Origin: an uncultured Thalassotalea sp. | Lineage (GTDB): Bacteria; Pseudomonadota; Gammaproteobacteria; Enterobacterales; Alteromonadaceae | Reading direction: 5' to 3' | DNA: 64,000 nt | Assembly: GCA_947492575.1 (NCBI GenBank) | Contig: CANLNK010000002.1 | Coordinates: forward strand, 469,304 to 533,303 | In this document: positions 19,001 through 29,582 of the stretch, piece after piece | Position numbering within the stretch: position 1 is the stretch's first letter | How the letters are laid out: each line of letters starts with the position of its first letter | Translations under genes and position numbers: made by a program | Notes under the pieces: generated by a model | Told to the model about the DNA's origin: nothing | Databases searched by the model: none | The model's input: only the letters and a program-made list of their open reading frames with translations

Positions 19001-20028
19001 ATGTCACCAAGGTCAATTTGAGAAATATAAGTATCTAGGGTACTCCCCATAACAGTACCGTTAACAAATACCGGCTGCCAAGTATGGTCATTAACAACGA
19101 ATGATAAGCCAGAAGAATGCCACTGCGTGACAATGTCGCCAAAGCGACCATAGAAACTACCTTTGGTCAGTTTAAATTCTTGTGAATCGCCGTTTTGTTG
19201 CCAGCCCATGACGCTGTCGGATAACTCTACTTGCATATCAACCAAGTCACCTTGGTCTACGTTTAGCCACGCATCAGCATTTACAGTAGAGTAGGTATCT
19301 TTGTCGTCGAGCAATAACCAGTCATCAAGCCATGGGTGAATACTTACTTGAGTCGCATTCACATAAACCTGACCTGTCATATTATCGATAGCGCCACCTT
19401 CCATATCGAGTTGTAAATTCACGCTATTTTCCGTGACGTTTACATCGATAATACTGCCGCTGGCTCTATGACGGTTACCTTGGTTAAGCCAATTCAAATG
19501 ATCGATCGAAATCTCTTTATCGCCATGTGCTGAGCGCACAATCAGTTGGCTATCTGCAAGCGAGAACTTGTTCACCTGCAATAAAAATAAATCAGAGATA
19601 CGGCGATAAATGGCTTGGTTTGAATTCGCACCTGCGTTTTGCGCTAACAAAGTCTGGTCGACGAATATCTTCGCTCCATCAAGCGTAAAGCCCTGCGTAA
19701 TCAGTGTGCGATGACGTAAACTCAGCCAAAAGTTAACTTTGATATCAACATTATCAATAAACACAGCAACCGCATCTGTACTTAACAAACTGACATTATT
19801 AGCGACGAGGACAGGACCAAACTTTTGCCAATCCATCGACAGGGAGCCGATTTCAATATTGGTCTGGTAATTATTGTTTACGTAGTTTTGAAGGTCGGTT
19901 TTGTAGTGATGAGCATAAGGGAGTAACAAACGAAAGCCGCTAATAATCACGGCAAACAGCACTAAAAGTATTGCGATACTTTTATATACCCTGTTTAACC
20001 ATTTATTTGACCACGCGGTAATATTCAA
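16003..20028 (-). CDS. yhdP: AsmA-like phospholipid-transport protein YhdP
   Basis: A 1341-residue envelope protein of the YhdP/TamB/YdbH group. These are thought to bridge inner and outer membranes and move phospholipids; in E. coli YhdP, TamB and YdbH are together essential. One N-terminal membrane helix (about 14-35) anchors a long, beta-rich, repetitive periplasmic part with a DUF3971 region and an AsmA-like C-terminus. An acidic low-complexity insert (STDADADTD) interrupts the sequence at about residue 985. The start is TTG at 20028, supported by AAAGG 7 nt upstream, with no in-frame ATG nearby. It lies between rng and the amidase, as in related genomes. Confidence 0.9.
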   Translation of the reverse strand: MNITAWSNKWLNRVYKSIAILLVLFAVIISGFRLLLPYAHHYKTDLQNYVNNNYQTNIEIGSLSMDWQKFGPVLVANNVSLLSTDAVAVFIDNVDIKVNFWLSLRHRTLITQGFTLDGAKIFVDQTLLAQNAGANSNQAIYRRISDLFLLQVNKFSLADSQLIVRSAHGDKEISIDHLNWLNQGNRHRASGSIIDVNVTENSVNLQLDMEGGAIDNMTGQVYVNATQVSIHPWLDDWLLLDDKDTYSTVNADAWLNVDQGDLVDMQVELSDSVMGWQQNGDSQEFKLTKGSFYGRFGDIVTQWHSSGLSFVVNDHTWQPVFVNGTVMGSTLDTYISQIDLGDIAKLAPLLTKEPESLAKLHQLNPEGQLADIHLWKTPTMFAATAELEGYQQTSIGSIPGLKNINAALMLKGNQLFAKIASKEAALDFGDLFNDPLAYDALSADVNVTWQNGDLTVEASNTIFSSADLDLNAQASVVIPKEAPPSMALFADLTQHDAKLANQYYPNRYMGSNLVDYLNRSLKSGRIAQGRVLFNGQFKDFPFNNNEGIFVVDAELVDAEFEFEKAWPSISQMAANLSFINNSMAITARSGYLGQLSVGGTTAVIDDLKQEQLLVINAAFNKESPRRIHQLLNQSPLQNSVGATLDQLTIIGDVTGKLQIDVPLKHANDTVAYGEIAFVDNQLELATPDMSFTKINGQLNFENEVITTNDIALMWRGMPLSLKVSGNDKDDYYLTNIDIDAKWQQGKWQQQLPESLKDYASGDVNWQGNIALNMHKGGGFSYQAKVESDLVGTRFSLPKPYEKAAEESENVLAEVSGQLDKSTITAQIGDQLSFYGVLDHKSTQFQRSHLVLGNEAMLLPMDGFHITTKLRQADILDWEPLIQDILASLRQGSQQSDVALFPSPERIRGNIDTVDLFGHSLSNVSFNLLDQADWWLLRLNAKEARSEIKFFPNWLEQGISIDADFIHLASNMSEADGANAEVSTDADADTDRKSEANAEAPNQMQAEALPQLLDYKQSLEIFSSVPKVELVCDSCKVGDIDLGEVSFTLTRDDQRLLLNNFVAKRGKTRANLSGEWLLTPEKSQTSIEGELRISNLEREFENLGYASIIKDSGMKGEYQISWNGAPQEFALPRMNGDFKLDIDDGYLADVSDKGVRIFSVLSLQSLVRKLTLDFRDIFADGMFYSSIRSRGQIKDGVLYTDKTEMKGTAGDLVVKGNTKLSEGLLDYRMSYKPNLTSSLPVLAWIATLNPVTFLAGLAIDEVITSSVVSELNFELTGSINDPNFKEVNRKSRDVSVGSSKPPQFVENTTSPSSALNADKKKNLTPPSPIELNEGNGGDGRLL

Positions 20029-20089
20029 ACGATAACCTTTACTACTGATAGACAGTCAATTTGCCATGCTCGGCAGTTAACTGGCGCTG

Positions 20090-21565
20090 TTACATCATAA
20101 CAACGTCAAACTGCTCCTGATTATACATAGACTCTGTCTGCACTTTAATTAATTTTCCAATAAACACTTCAAGCTCTGCTAAGTTATGATACTCATCATT
20201 AAGTAATGACTCACTAACAGCCGTCGATGCATAAACTATGAACTGATCTGCATCATAGGCGCGATTAACACGAACGATTTCACGCAGAATTTCAAAACAG
20301 ACTGTCTCAACGGTTTTCAACGAGCCCTTACCGTCACAAACTGGACATTCGTCGCAAAGAATATGTTCTAAGCTTTCTCTTGTCCGCTTACGCGTCATTT
20401 CAACAAGCCCAAGCGATGAAAAGCCATGAATACTAAATTTAACTTTATCTTTCGCCATCGCCATTTCAAGGCTGTGTAAGACACGCTTTTTATGGTCTTC
20501 ATTGTCCATATCGATAAAGTCGACAATGATTATACCACCTAGGTTCCTTAACCTAAGCTGACGGGCAATGGCTTGTGTTGCTTCAATATTGGTACTAAAG
20601 ATGGTTTCTTCTAAATTGCGATGGCCAACAAAGGCACCTGTATTGATATCAATAGTGGTCATTGCTTCAGTTTGATCAATGATGAGATAACCACCTGATT
20701 TAAGTGTTATTTTTCTATCGAGTGCGCGCTGAATTTCAGCTTCAACATCAAACAAATCAAAGATTGGACGCTCGCCTGGGTAGTATTCAATGACTGGTGC
20801 TAAGTTAGGTACAAACTCTTGCGTAAACTCACACAATTGATCGTAGGTTAATTTTGAATCAATGCGAATACGCTCTAGTTCTGTGCCAAAGAAGTCGCGA
20901 ATAACGCGAAACGCCAGAGACAAGTCTTGATATATAGGCGCTTTAGTTTGCTTTCGTTCTTTACGTTCGCGCACTTTGTTCCATACACGTCGCAAAAACT
21001 CTGCATCATGAGCAAGCTCAACTTCACCAGCCCCTTCTGCGGCGGTGCGAACAATAAAGCCATGAGTATCGTCACAATAAGGCACAACAATATCACGTAA
21101 ACGATTTCTCTCACCTACATCTTCTATCCGTTGGGAGATTCCCGCATGACTCGCGTTAGGCATGAGCACAAGATAACGAGAAGCGATGGTGATATCGGTA
21201 GTTAAACGTGCGCCTTTGGTGCCAAGTGGATCTTTTACCACCTGCACCATGATGTACTGCCCTTCATGGACCAAAGTACGGATGTCTGGCACTTGTTCGG
21301 CTTCTTTAACTTCTTTGCCGTCTTCGTTGATCATTAATTTAGAGTGGATATCAGACGCGTGAAGAAATGCCGCTTTATCTAGGTTTATATCGACAAAGGC
21401 AGCCTGCATTCCTGGCAACACTCGGATTACTTTACCTAAATAGATATTGCCGACGAGGCCTCGTTTTGCCTCACGTTCAACATGAAGTTCCTGCAACACA
21501 CCGTTTTCGATTAACGCTACACGTGTCTCACTTGGAGTAACATTGATTAATAACTCACCACTCAT
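20090..21565 (-). CDS. rng: Ribonuclease G
   Basis: Endoribonuclease of the RNase E/G family that matures the 5' end of 16S rRNA and turns over some mRNAs. The 491-residue length fits RNase G, which lacks the long C-terminal degradosome scaffold of RNase E. An S1 domain lies at about 38-125. The catalytic aspartates are D306 (TIDINTG) and D349 (IIIVDFIDM). The zinc-link cysteines lie in ILCDECPVCDGKG (C404, C407, C410). The gene is followed by yhdP after 61 bp and preceded by maf, the order seen in E. coli. Confidence 0.95.
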   Translation of the reverse strand: MSGELLINVTPSETRVALIENGVLQELHVEREAKRGLVGNIYLGKVIRVLPGMQAAFVDINLDKAAFLHASDIHSKLMINEDGKEVKEAEQVPDIRTLVHEGQYIMVQVVKDPLGTKGARLTTDITIASRYLVLMPNASHAGISQRIEDVGERNRLRDIVVPYCDDTHGFIVRTAAEGAGEVELAHDAEFLRRVWNKVRERKERKQTKAPIYQDLSLAFRVIRDFFGTELERIRIDSKLTYDQLCEFTQEFVPNLAPVIEYYPGERPIFDLFDVEAEIQRALDRKITLKSGGYLIIDQTEAMTTIDINTGAFVGHRNLEETIFSTNIEATQAIARQLRLRNLGGIIIVDFIDMDNEDHKKRVLHSLEMAMAKDKVKFSIHGFSSLGLVEMTRKRTRESLEHILCDECPVCDGKGSLKTVETVCFEILREIVRVNRAYDADQFIVYASTAVSESLLNDEYHNLAELEVFIGKLIKVQTESMYNQEQFDVVMM

Positions 21566-21708
21566 TTCGCTACTTTACTCCTTGTTTTACTTAAAACTTT
21601 ATTCGATGACCGCTAGTTAGCGGCTAACACCGATTAATCTAAAATACCTTTGCCTTTAACTTTTGCTCTTGCATTGATTTAGCCGGCTCTTTTAAGTTGC
21701 TAGCTGTA

Positions 21709-22299
21709 TTAATTTGCGGTTAGCATCTGATTAAGCAATTGATCTGTCTCGTATAATGGTAGTCCGACTATGGCAGAGTAGCTACCATTAATCTTAGTAA
21801 CAAACTTCCCTGCAATACCTTGAATTCCGTAGCCACCCGCTTTATCTTGAGGCTCACCTGTTTCCCAGTACGCTTTTATGTCTTGTTCAGTTAATGAGGC
21901 AAAGTAAACATCGGCAACGATAAGTTGTGTTTCACTCGTTTGACGCGTAACAACTGAGATTGCCGTCATGACTTGATGGCAATTACCAGATAGCAAGTTC
22001 ATCATATCTGCGAAATCATTGAAGTCTTCTGGTTTACCGAGGATTCTACCGTCAATGACAACTGACGTATCACTGCCCAATACCGCAAACGGTGTTTTGT
22101 CTTCTGTTGAATCTGCAATGATAGAATTGGCGATATTAGCCGCTTTTTCATACGCTAATCGAGTAACATAATCAGAAGGTTGTTCATCAACTTTAGGTGT
22201 TTCATCGATATTAGCGGGCATACAGCTAAACTCATAACCTAACTGTGTAAGCAAAGATTTTCGCCTCGGTGATTGTGACGCTAAAATTAAGTTAGTCAT
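21709..22299 (-). CDS. maf: Maf-type nucleoside triphosphate pyrophosphatase (YhdE)
   Basis: A house-cleaning pyrophosphatase of 196 residues that hydrolyses dTTP, UTP and modified pyrimidine nucleotides to monophosphates. It shows the family N-terminus LILASQSPRRKSLL, the VLGSDTSVVIDG segment with the catalytic Asp, and GKPED. Its position between mreD and rng matches E. coli yhdE, which supports the YhdE rather than the YceF subtype. The start has a GAAGGT ribosome-binding site about 11 nt upstream. Confidence 0.93.
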   Translation of the reverse strand: MTNLILASQSPRRKSLLTQLGYEFSCMPANIDETPKVDEQPSDYVTRLAYEKAANIANSIIADSTEDKTPFAVLGSDTSVVIDGRILGKPEDFNDFADMMNLLSGNCHQVMTAISVVTRQTSETQLIVADVYFASLTEQDIKAYWETGEPQDKAGGYGIQGIAGKFVTKINGSYSAIVGLPLYETDQLLNQMLTAN

Positions 22300-22388
22300 G
22301 AATGAATATTACCTTCTTTATATCAGACCTTTTCACACCAACACATTCAAATAAGCTAAGTAAAAGCCATTCAGATCGTCTTCGTTTG

Positions 22389-22868
22389 CTATGAAATTTT
22401 AAAATGGCGACGCACTTTTCTCAGTAGTAAAAATACCCAAGGCCAAATTACCATCGCAGTAACAACCGGATACAAGTAACTCGGTAAAAATACTATGTCC
22501 GTCAACATGCGCTGCATCCAAAACACTAACAAATGATAGAGCGCTGCAATCACGCCTACGATAAGTGATTGTTGCCACACAGAGAAGTTACGGATTTTTT
22601 GGAAGTTTACTGCTGAGATGTACACCGAAATCGCCATCGCTGCGGCATGAACACCCAACACTGAGCCCAGCAAGACATCAAGCAACAACCCCATCACCCA
22701 GGCAGTTAACACGCTAACGCGATTAGGTAACGCCAAGCTCCAGTAAAGCAATACAATCAGCACCCAATCAGGGCGGAATGCATCCACTTTAAGTGGCATC
22801 GGCATAATGCTCGCAACTAATGCGATTAACAGACTAAACAGGATAATAATGCCGTTATTGGCTAGCAT
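22389..22868 (-). CDS. mreD: Rod-shape-determining protein MreD
   Basis: A small integral membrane partner of MreC, MreB and RodA in the elongation complex. From the ATG at 22868 it has 159 residues, close to the E. coli 162, with five or so hydrophobic helices and the PDWVLIVLLYW segment. An AGGAGA site sits 5-6 nt before this ATG. A longer frame to 22910 would run through the mreC coding region and lacks support. The gene overlaps mreC by 14 nt, so translation is coupled. Confidence 0.92.
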   Translation of the reverse strand: MLANNGIIILFSLLIALVASIMPMPLKVDAFRPDWVLIVLLYWSLALPNRVSVLTAWVMGLLLDVLLGSVLGVHAAAMAISVYISAVNFQKIRNFSVWQQSLIVGVIAALYHLLVFWMQRMLTDIVFLPSYLYPVVTAMVIWPWVFLLLRKVRRHFKIS

Positions 22869-23742
22869 TGTTCTTCTCCTGTATTGGACGAGTTTGTGGC
22901 TTCGGTGCAAACATACTCGACGGCTTACTCGGCCATAACAATAGTAAGTACCTTAGCTTATCGATATCAGCTACAGGCTTAGATAACACTTGTGCAAAAG
23001 GACGCGACTCATCTTTACGCACTAATATAACAGTTGAAACAGGGTAACCCTCTGGATATTTGCCGCCGAGACCTGAGGTCACAAGCAAATCACCAGATTG
23101 GATATCTGCTGAGTGAGACACATGGGTATGAGATAATCTTTCTACTCGGCCTGCGCCAGAAGCTATCAATCGTGTGCCGTTGCGCATTACGCGCACAGGG
23201 ACAGCGTGAGATAAATCAGTAATAAGAATAACACGACTCGTGGTCGTACCCACATGCAGAATTTGGCCTACAATACCGTTCTCATCAAGTACTGGTTGCC
23301 CTTCATAAACGCCATCATTAGCGCCACGGTTAATCACAATCTGGTGAGAATATGGATCGCTATCTACCGAGAGAATCTCAGCAACCATTTTCTTGTGCTC
23401 GGAGCGTAGTGGAGAAGCAAGTAAAGAGCGTAAGCGCTCATTTTCTTGTTTTACGATTTCAAGCTCAATTAATTGCTCTTTGAGCAATAACTCATTCGCT
23501 TTCAACGCTTGATTATCTTCCATTAGCGTTTTACGAGTCACTAGGTTTTCTGCTGCCCAAATGGTCATTTGTTTAGGTGTATTGGCAATATATTGCAATG
23601 GGCTGACCACCGATTGTAAGTAGCCTCTGACACCTTCAAAGCTCGCCATTTTGTGATCGAAAAACACCAGCAAGCCAGATAGCATCAAAACTATCACTAA
23701 ACGGTGCTGGGCTGACGGGCCATGTTTGAATATTGGGTTCAT
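22855..23742 (-). CDS. mreC: Rod-shape-determining protein MreC
   Basis: A bitopic inner-membrane scaffold of the elongasome, 295 residues. An N-terminal helix (about 13-27) is followed by a coiled coil (about 65-105) and two beta-barrel domains containing HQIVINRGANDGVYEGQP and VLDENGIVGQI. The ATG at 23742 follows directly on the U-tract of a hairpin terminator, and I see no ribosome-binding site. Expression relative to mreB is therefore probably limited by read-through and weak initiation. Confidence 0.94.
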   Translation of the reverse strand: MNPIFKHGPSAQHRLVIVLMLSGLLVFFDHKMASFEGVRGYLQSVVSPLQYIANTPKQMTIWAAENLVTRKTLMEDNQALKANELLLKEQLIELEIVKQENERLRSLLASPLRSEHKKMVAEILSVDSDPYSHQIVINRGANDGVYEGQPVLDENGIVGQILHVGTTTSRVILITDLSHAVPVRVMRNGTRLIASGAGRVERLSHTHVSHSADIQSGDLLVTSGLGGKYPEGYPVSTVILVRKDESRPFAQVLSKPVADIDKLRYLLLLWPSKPSSMFAPKPQTRPIQEKNNASQ

Positions 23743-23743
23743 A

Positions 23744-23773
23744 GAAAAGAAAAGTGCCAGCTAGGCTGGCACT
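23744..23773 (-). terminator. Intrinsic terminator/attenuator between mreB and mreC
   Basis: On the minus strand AGTGCCAGC (23773-23765), a 3-nt loop CTA, then GCTGGCACT (23761-23753) and TTTTCTTTTC. This is a perfect 9-bp stem whose U-tract ends at the mreC start codon. Partial termination would keep MreB above MreCD. Confidence 0.85.
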
Positions 23774-23780
23774 ATTTAGG

Positions 23781-25092
<1,312 letters not shown>

Positions 25093-27738
25093 CTAGTTAT
25101 TCACTTCACGCCAGTAAATGATTCTATCATTGCCTCGATAACGTCCAAATGTCGCCACTGCATTCGCATTATTGTCATAGACCCCGTCGCCATTCCAATC
25201 AAACTTCAACCAATCAGGGGTCAAGTATTCAACATTCACACTGCCTTGTTCACTATTGGTGCTGCGTAACGAAATACCATCGAACTCCCCCGTCAGCATT
25301 GTGCCATCACTACCATCTTTACCAATATCGCTTGCTGTTAAGCCTCCACTAGTATCATTGTCAGTAAAAGCCCAATTAGCATCGTCAACCAGTATTGCGG
25401 AACAGCTGTCTTCATTGTTATCAGTAAACGCCATTGTTGCTACATTGGTTAAGTATTGAGTTTTAAAGACTTGAGCCAATGCGCTGGTTTCAGGGCCGTA
25501 AGAATTTTCAAGCAATAAACGGCCAAAACGAATCTCAGTACTCCCTCTAAGTTCCACGTTATTAAATACGGTTGCGGTTATTCCGTCACTATCTGTAATA
25601 CTATCGACCGCGATATCAAACTGTGCATTAAATGGTGTGACAACAGCGTTGAGATCGCGAGTATAAACATAGTGATCATCAGTACTAAATGTGTAAGTGA
25701 ACTCACCACTGACAACTGCGCTAAATTCATCGAGCTTTTGCGTTAACATCCCTTCAAATAAAGTACCTGAGAGTAGAAGCGGCGTCGATTCTGCGCCTGA
25801 AGCTAAGTCTTCGGTAGGCGATATTACAGCGACACTGCTGTTACTGAGGAAACTATGATTATCGCCACTACCAAAGTTGCGATAGTTAAGCGTTGTATCG
25901 CCATCAGCGTTTTTAGCGACAATCGACAGTGTCGGGGCTACGCTGTAACTAATTGCGCCATTTCCACCTACACCGGTTAACTGACCAGAGTATGCCCAAG
26001 CGCCACATTGCCCTGTAATTTCACCATGCTCAATAACCGTCTGTTCGAAATATTTAGGCGTAAAGCGCCCGAGAACGATGGCATCTGCATCAACAACTAA
26101 GCCGAGCCCTGCATAGTTATTGTCGCGAACATCAAATGAAATACTGCCTACTTCCGAATAGGCAGCCGTACTTATAGTAGCGATACCAATGTCCTGAAAA
26201 TCAAAGTTAACATCGCTGAAGCTTTCACTGGTGGTCACTACTTGCCCTCCCAACGAGTCAGCAAATGTGAATGTGCCATTGGTTGCGTCATTTGATGTTG
26301 GCATCACTCTTACCGCTGATGCTTGCACATTACTACTGGGTCGATAGTTGCTCGTAGTTGTACCTTGGCGATTAACTGCATTAACTTCATAATTAAAATC
26401 GTCGCCAGCTGCATGGATACCGCTAGCCCCAGCCAATGGACTTGTAATAACAAAGCGATCAGGGCGTACCCAAAAGCTATTACTGTTGCCAGCTATATCA
26501 ACTTCCACTTGATTGCCCGAAGCCGGAATCAACTTATATGCGTATAAAGATATTTGACCAGCGTCGTAGTAGATATTCTCTGGTAATGTTGCAACACCTG
26601 AAGCACTAAAATTCAGATTGATATTGGTATATGTACTTGGTGCAAACGTACTTTTATTAATGCTCGTTCCGCCAATCGTATACGTATTGCTAGTTGTCGT
26701 ATTAGGCGCAACGTAACGCATTGCCAAGCCCACTTGCGTAGGACTCGTAAAAAGCGCGCTACAAGCCCCTGTTTCATTAGCTTCCACAGCTGTAATGGTA
26801 ATACCATTGTAGCCAACACCAGCAATTTGGTTGCCAATGGTGCTAAATACAAAGCCTGCATCAGTGAAGTTGAGTCCACAATCAGCATCAGTCTGTCCTA
26901 AACTGTTACTAAGCGACGTATTGGTACATAAATAATCAGCAGAAGATGACAAAATTGCAGGCGTTGATGTGTCGGTATAATTGAATGCTGTGCTTCCAAC
27001 ACCATTAACAATATCGACCGTTATTGAATCGCCATTACTGACAACTAGGTCGATACTGGTATTGACCGACGTATCCGTCGAAGTGCATGCAGCAGTGCTA
27101 CAGGCAACAATGCTAACAGGTTCTGATTGGCAGGTTATGCCATTGCCATCGTGAGTAAATTGGAAAAGTTGAACTGATTCTCCAGGGTTAATATTGTCGT
27201 CCCCTAAAGTGACTCGGTCTTTCGACTGACCATTGTTAAATGAGCCAAATCCGCCTGTGCCATCTGGGTTCCTTCTAATCAACCTAATGCTTGGACCGGT
27301 ATTTACTTCGTCGTCCAACGCTGAGCATTGGCTATCTGGCTCTTGGTCGTCAAACCCTTCTACTGAGACATAGTTAATCGTATTTCCACTGCCATCTGTA
27401 AGATGAACATCAAAGCCATCTTTGAAGTCAATACGATTTGAGTTGAAGCTTGGCGCTTCCAAATAATGCCAAACGGACTGACGGTCAAAATTCGAAATTG
27501 AGTAACTGTCGCACCCATTATCAGCGCATACCCTAACTTGCCAATTATTGTATTCACTATTGCTAATAGAACTATCCAGTAGCTTAATTTCAATAAAATC
27601 ACTTTCAAATGTACCAATATAGATTTCATTGATAGAGGCTTGTCCTGCATATGTAGAACACGCAGCATAAAGATGCGAGGAAAACGTTAGAGAAATACAA
27701 GCGCATATACACAAGAAGAAATTTCGAACAATTGTCAT
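25093..27738 (-). CDS. mshQ: MSHA biogenesis protein MshQ
   Basis: A large exported protein (881 residues) encoded last in the MSHA structural operon. The signal peptide is at about 1-26. A lamin-tail/endonuclease-like beta domain follows (about 30-190, with SINEIYIGTFESDFIEI). The C-terminal third resembles DUF6701 (FTPKYFEQTV and GQCGAWAYSG), which typifies MshQ. MshQ is thought to be a pilus-associated or tip adhesin-like component, but its exact role is not established. Its ATG overlaps the mshP stop in an ATGA arrangement. Several Cys pairs suggest disulfides. Confidence 0.8.
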   Translation of the reverse strand: MTIVRNFFLCICACISLTFSSHLYAACSTYAGQASINEIYIGTFESDFIEIKLLDSSISNSEYNNWQVRVCADNGCDSYSISNFDRQSVWHYLEAPSFNSNRIDFKDGFDVHLTDGSGNTINYVSVEGFDDQEPDSQCSALDDEVNTGPSIRLIRRNPDGTGGFGSFNNGQSKDRVTLGDDNINPGESVQLFQFTHDGNGITCQSEPVSIVACSTAACTSTDTSVNTSIDLVVSNGDSITVDIVNGVGSTAFNYTDTSTPAILSSSADYLCTNTSLSNSLGQTDADCGLNFTDAGFVFSTIGNQIAGVGYNGITITAVEANETGACSALFTSPTQVGLAMRYVAPNTTTSNTYTIGGTSINKSTFAPSTYTNINLNFSASGVATLPENIYYDAGQISLYAYKLIPASGNQVEVDIAGNSNSFWVRPDRFVITSPLAGASGIHAAGDDFNYEVNAVNRQGTTTSNYRPSSNVQASAVRVMPTSNDATNGTFTFADSLGGQVVTTSESFSDVNFDFQDIGIATISTAAYSEVGSISFDVRDNNYAGLGLVVDADAIVLGRFTPKYFEQTVIEHGEITGQCGAWAYSGQLTGVGGNGAISYSVAPTLSIVAKNADGDTTLNYRNFGSGDNHSFLSNSSVAVISPTEDLASGAESTPLLLSGTLFEGMLTQKLDEFSAVVSGEFTYTFSTDDHYVYTRDLNAVVTPFNAQFDIAVDSITDSDGITATVFNNVELRGSTEIRFGRLLLENSYGPETSALAQVFKTQYLTNVATMAFTDNNEDSCSAILVDDANWAFTDNDTSGGLTASDIGKDGSDGTMLTGEFDGISLRSTNSEQGSVNVEYLTPDWLKFDWNGDGVYDNNANAVATFGRYRGNDRIIYWREVNN

Positions 27739-28232
27739 AAACTGCGAGCCTCTACCTCTACAATACGGGATACCGTATCAGCTCCAACACCACATTGCCC
27801 TGTTGACGTCAGACGATAATACACCACATCGTCAACCTTAAAATCGGTGCACTGCATTTCAACAACCTGACAAGTATTTAACCCCGGCACACTGCCAATT
27901 GATGTTAGGTAGTCATTATTAATAACGACGGCATTGCCATCAGGGTCGACACCAGAGATATCATCCCCGTTACAATAGTTAGCCGCTTCATTTAACGGAA
28001 ATAGTTCTGTAAGCCTGCGTTGTAGGCCAATATTGGCTGCTTGATACGCTCTAGCACCTACCACTTCATAAGCAATTGTTTCACTGCTCGTAGAGAGCAC
28101 CCGCGTAAGTGCTACACCGAGTAACAACATCACCACCAAAATAAAAATAGCAATAACTAGCGAACTACCTTGCTGTCCGGTGCGGCTTCCTGACGTTAAT
28201 CGCTTGTTTTGGAAAGAGGGGTTAAGGAACAT
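27735..28232 (-). CDS. mshP: MSHA biogenesis protein MshP
   Basis: A 165-residue minor pilin-like protein. A prepilin-type leader ends at about G22 (RTGQQG|SSLVIAIFILVV). Mature position 5 is not Glu, as in PilX/GspK-type initiating minor pilins. The helix is followed by a small globular domain with several cysteines. CAGGTG precedes the ATG. The gene overlaps mshO by 11 nt and mshQ by 4 nt, so the whole minor-pilin set is translationally coupled. Confidence 0.82.
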   Translation of the reverse strand: MFLNPSFQNKRLTSGSRTGQQGSSLVIAIFILVVMLLLGVALTRVLSTSSETIAYEVVGARAYQAANIGLQRRLTELFPLNEAANYCNGDDISGVDPDGNAVVINNDYLTSIGSVPGLNTCQVVEMQCTDFKVDDVVYYRLTSTGQCGVGADTVSRIVEVEARSL

Positions 28233-28998
28233 TAATCACCTGCACTTCATTATTAAATGTAACGCGCTCACCGTCACGTTCAAACACTAATAATGCGGTT
28301 ACGACAGCATTTCTCAAATGGGTTGCCTCATTAACTTCGAACCTTGATGCCAAACTTAAATCTTCGGCCATTAAGACATTATTGCGGGTTAACGTGCTAC
28401 CACTAATGCAAAATTCAACAGAATTCCTCTCTATAAAGAATAGACGGCTAGTTGGCGAGTCGTCAGCAAATAACATATTTCCCGTTAAGACAAGTTCCCA
28501 TTCATTGGTCGTGGTTTCATTTAAGCCTTGTAAGCTTGCCGTTTTGTTATTTCCAGCGACATAAACATCGTCAGGATATAGCGGATAAACGACAACGTCA
28601 TAATTTTCAGGTGTTGTATAAGCAGGCGAGGTTTGTTCGAATCGAATAATATCTATTGTATTGCGACTGTCCTCTGGTCCAACAGGTACATCTTGGTAAA
28701 TAGCACTGCCGACCGTTGGTACAAACTCAATACAAGTAGCTCCGTTGGTTTCTCTCACAGAGTTGGGGAGTGCAGCTCGAATTTCTCGATTTAAGCGCTC
28801 TACAGCAAATCGACCACTCGCAATTAATTCATCTCGGGCAGTTACATCAACATAAGCTTGCGTGCCGAACCTCAGTAGGCTCGTGACTCCAAGTGAAACA
28901 ATGCCGAGTAAAATAATAACGGTAACCATCTCGACCAGCGTAAAGCCCTGAGAGTGTTTTGCTTTGAAGCATGGTGGCTGCTTGCGAGGTTCCATCAT
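28222..28998 (-). CDS. mshO: MSHA minor prepilin MshO
   Basis: A 258-residue prepilin-like protein with an 18-residue basic leader ending SQG, cleaved before FTLVEMVTVIILLG. The Glu at mature position 5 is present. The size and position match MshO, a PilW/GspJ-type minor pilin thought to help initiate pilus assembly. Its ATG overlaps the mshD stop codon by 1 nt (TGATG). Confidence 0.85.
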   Translation of the reverse strand: MMEPRKQPPCFKAKHSQGFTLVEMVTVIILLGIVSLGVTSLLRFGTQAYVDVTARDELIASGRFAVERLNREIRAALPNSVRETNGATCIEFVPTVGSAIYQDVPVGPEDSRNTIDIIRFEQTSPAYTTPENYDVVVYPLYPDDVYVAGNNKTASLQGLNETTTNEWELVLTGNMLFADDSPTSRLFFIERNSVEFCISGSTLTRNNVLMAEDLSLASRFEVNEATHLRNAVVTALLVFERDGERVTFNNEVQVINVP

Positions 28999-29582
28999 CA
29001 GAAGTTCGCCTTATAGGTAGCAAACTGGACCGTTTCCCCACTCGGCGTCGTAACAGTAATATCGATGCGCTTAACCAGTGAACCTGCGTTGCTGTTGTCA
29101 TATGTATCATCATAAGTAACACTAACAGTCACGCGATAACCTAAATATAGGCTCTCTAATGCATCAGACTGGATCTGACTTCCGGTAATATTCTCAATAC
29201 TATCACCAGTTTCGTCTAAGCCATCATAATCATCAACATCGTCAAAATTCGCTCTTGTTTCACCGCCATCTGGCCCAAAGTTTGGTTTGGTAGTACAAGT
29301 ATTTAAACCAGCTTCACCACAACGAATGGCACCTCCAGCCAAATCAGATTGCTCATCGAAAGCTTTAGCTAAAATTTCATTCATCAAAGACTGCCCTAAC
29401 TCTGCGGCACGTATTTGATGAATCTGATTGGCGCTTTTTTCTGATTGCGGGACGATAAAGCTGGTAATAACAGAAAAGGAAATAGCCAGCACCACTATGC
29501 CAATCACGAGCTCAAGTAATGTAAAGCCTTTAGCTTTTTTATTCGCATGAAAGAAACTAGCGTGCAAGAAATCAAAGCGCAT
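28998..29582 (-). CDS. mshD: MSHA minor prepilin MshD
   Basis: 194 residues with a type IV prepilin signature: leader ending KAKG, then FTLLELVIGIVVL with Glu5. A cysteine pair (IRCGEAGLNTC) lies near residues 87-96. It is of the PilV/GspI class by position in the minor-pilin set. It overlaps mshC by 11 nt and mshO by 1 nt. Confidence 0.85.
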   Translation of the reverse strand: MRFDFLHASFFHANKKAKGFTLLELVIGIVVLAISFSVITSFIVPQSEKSANQIHQIRAAELGQSLMNEILAKAFDEQSDLAGGAIRCGEAGLNTCTTKPNFGPDGGETRANFDDVDDYDGLDETGDSIENITGSQIQSDALESLYLGYRVTVSVTYDDTYDNSNAGSLVKRIDITVTTPSGETVQFATYKANF

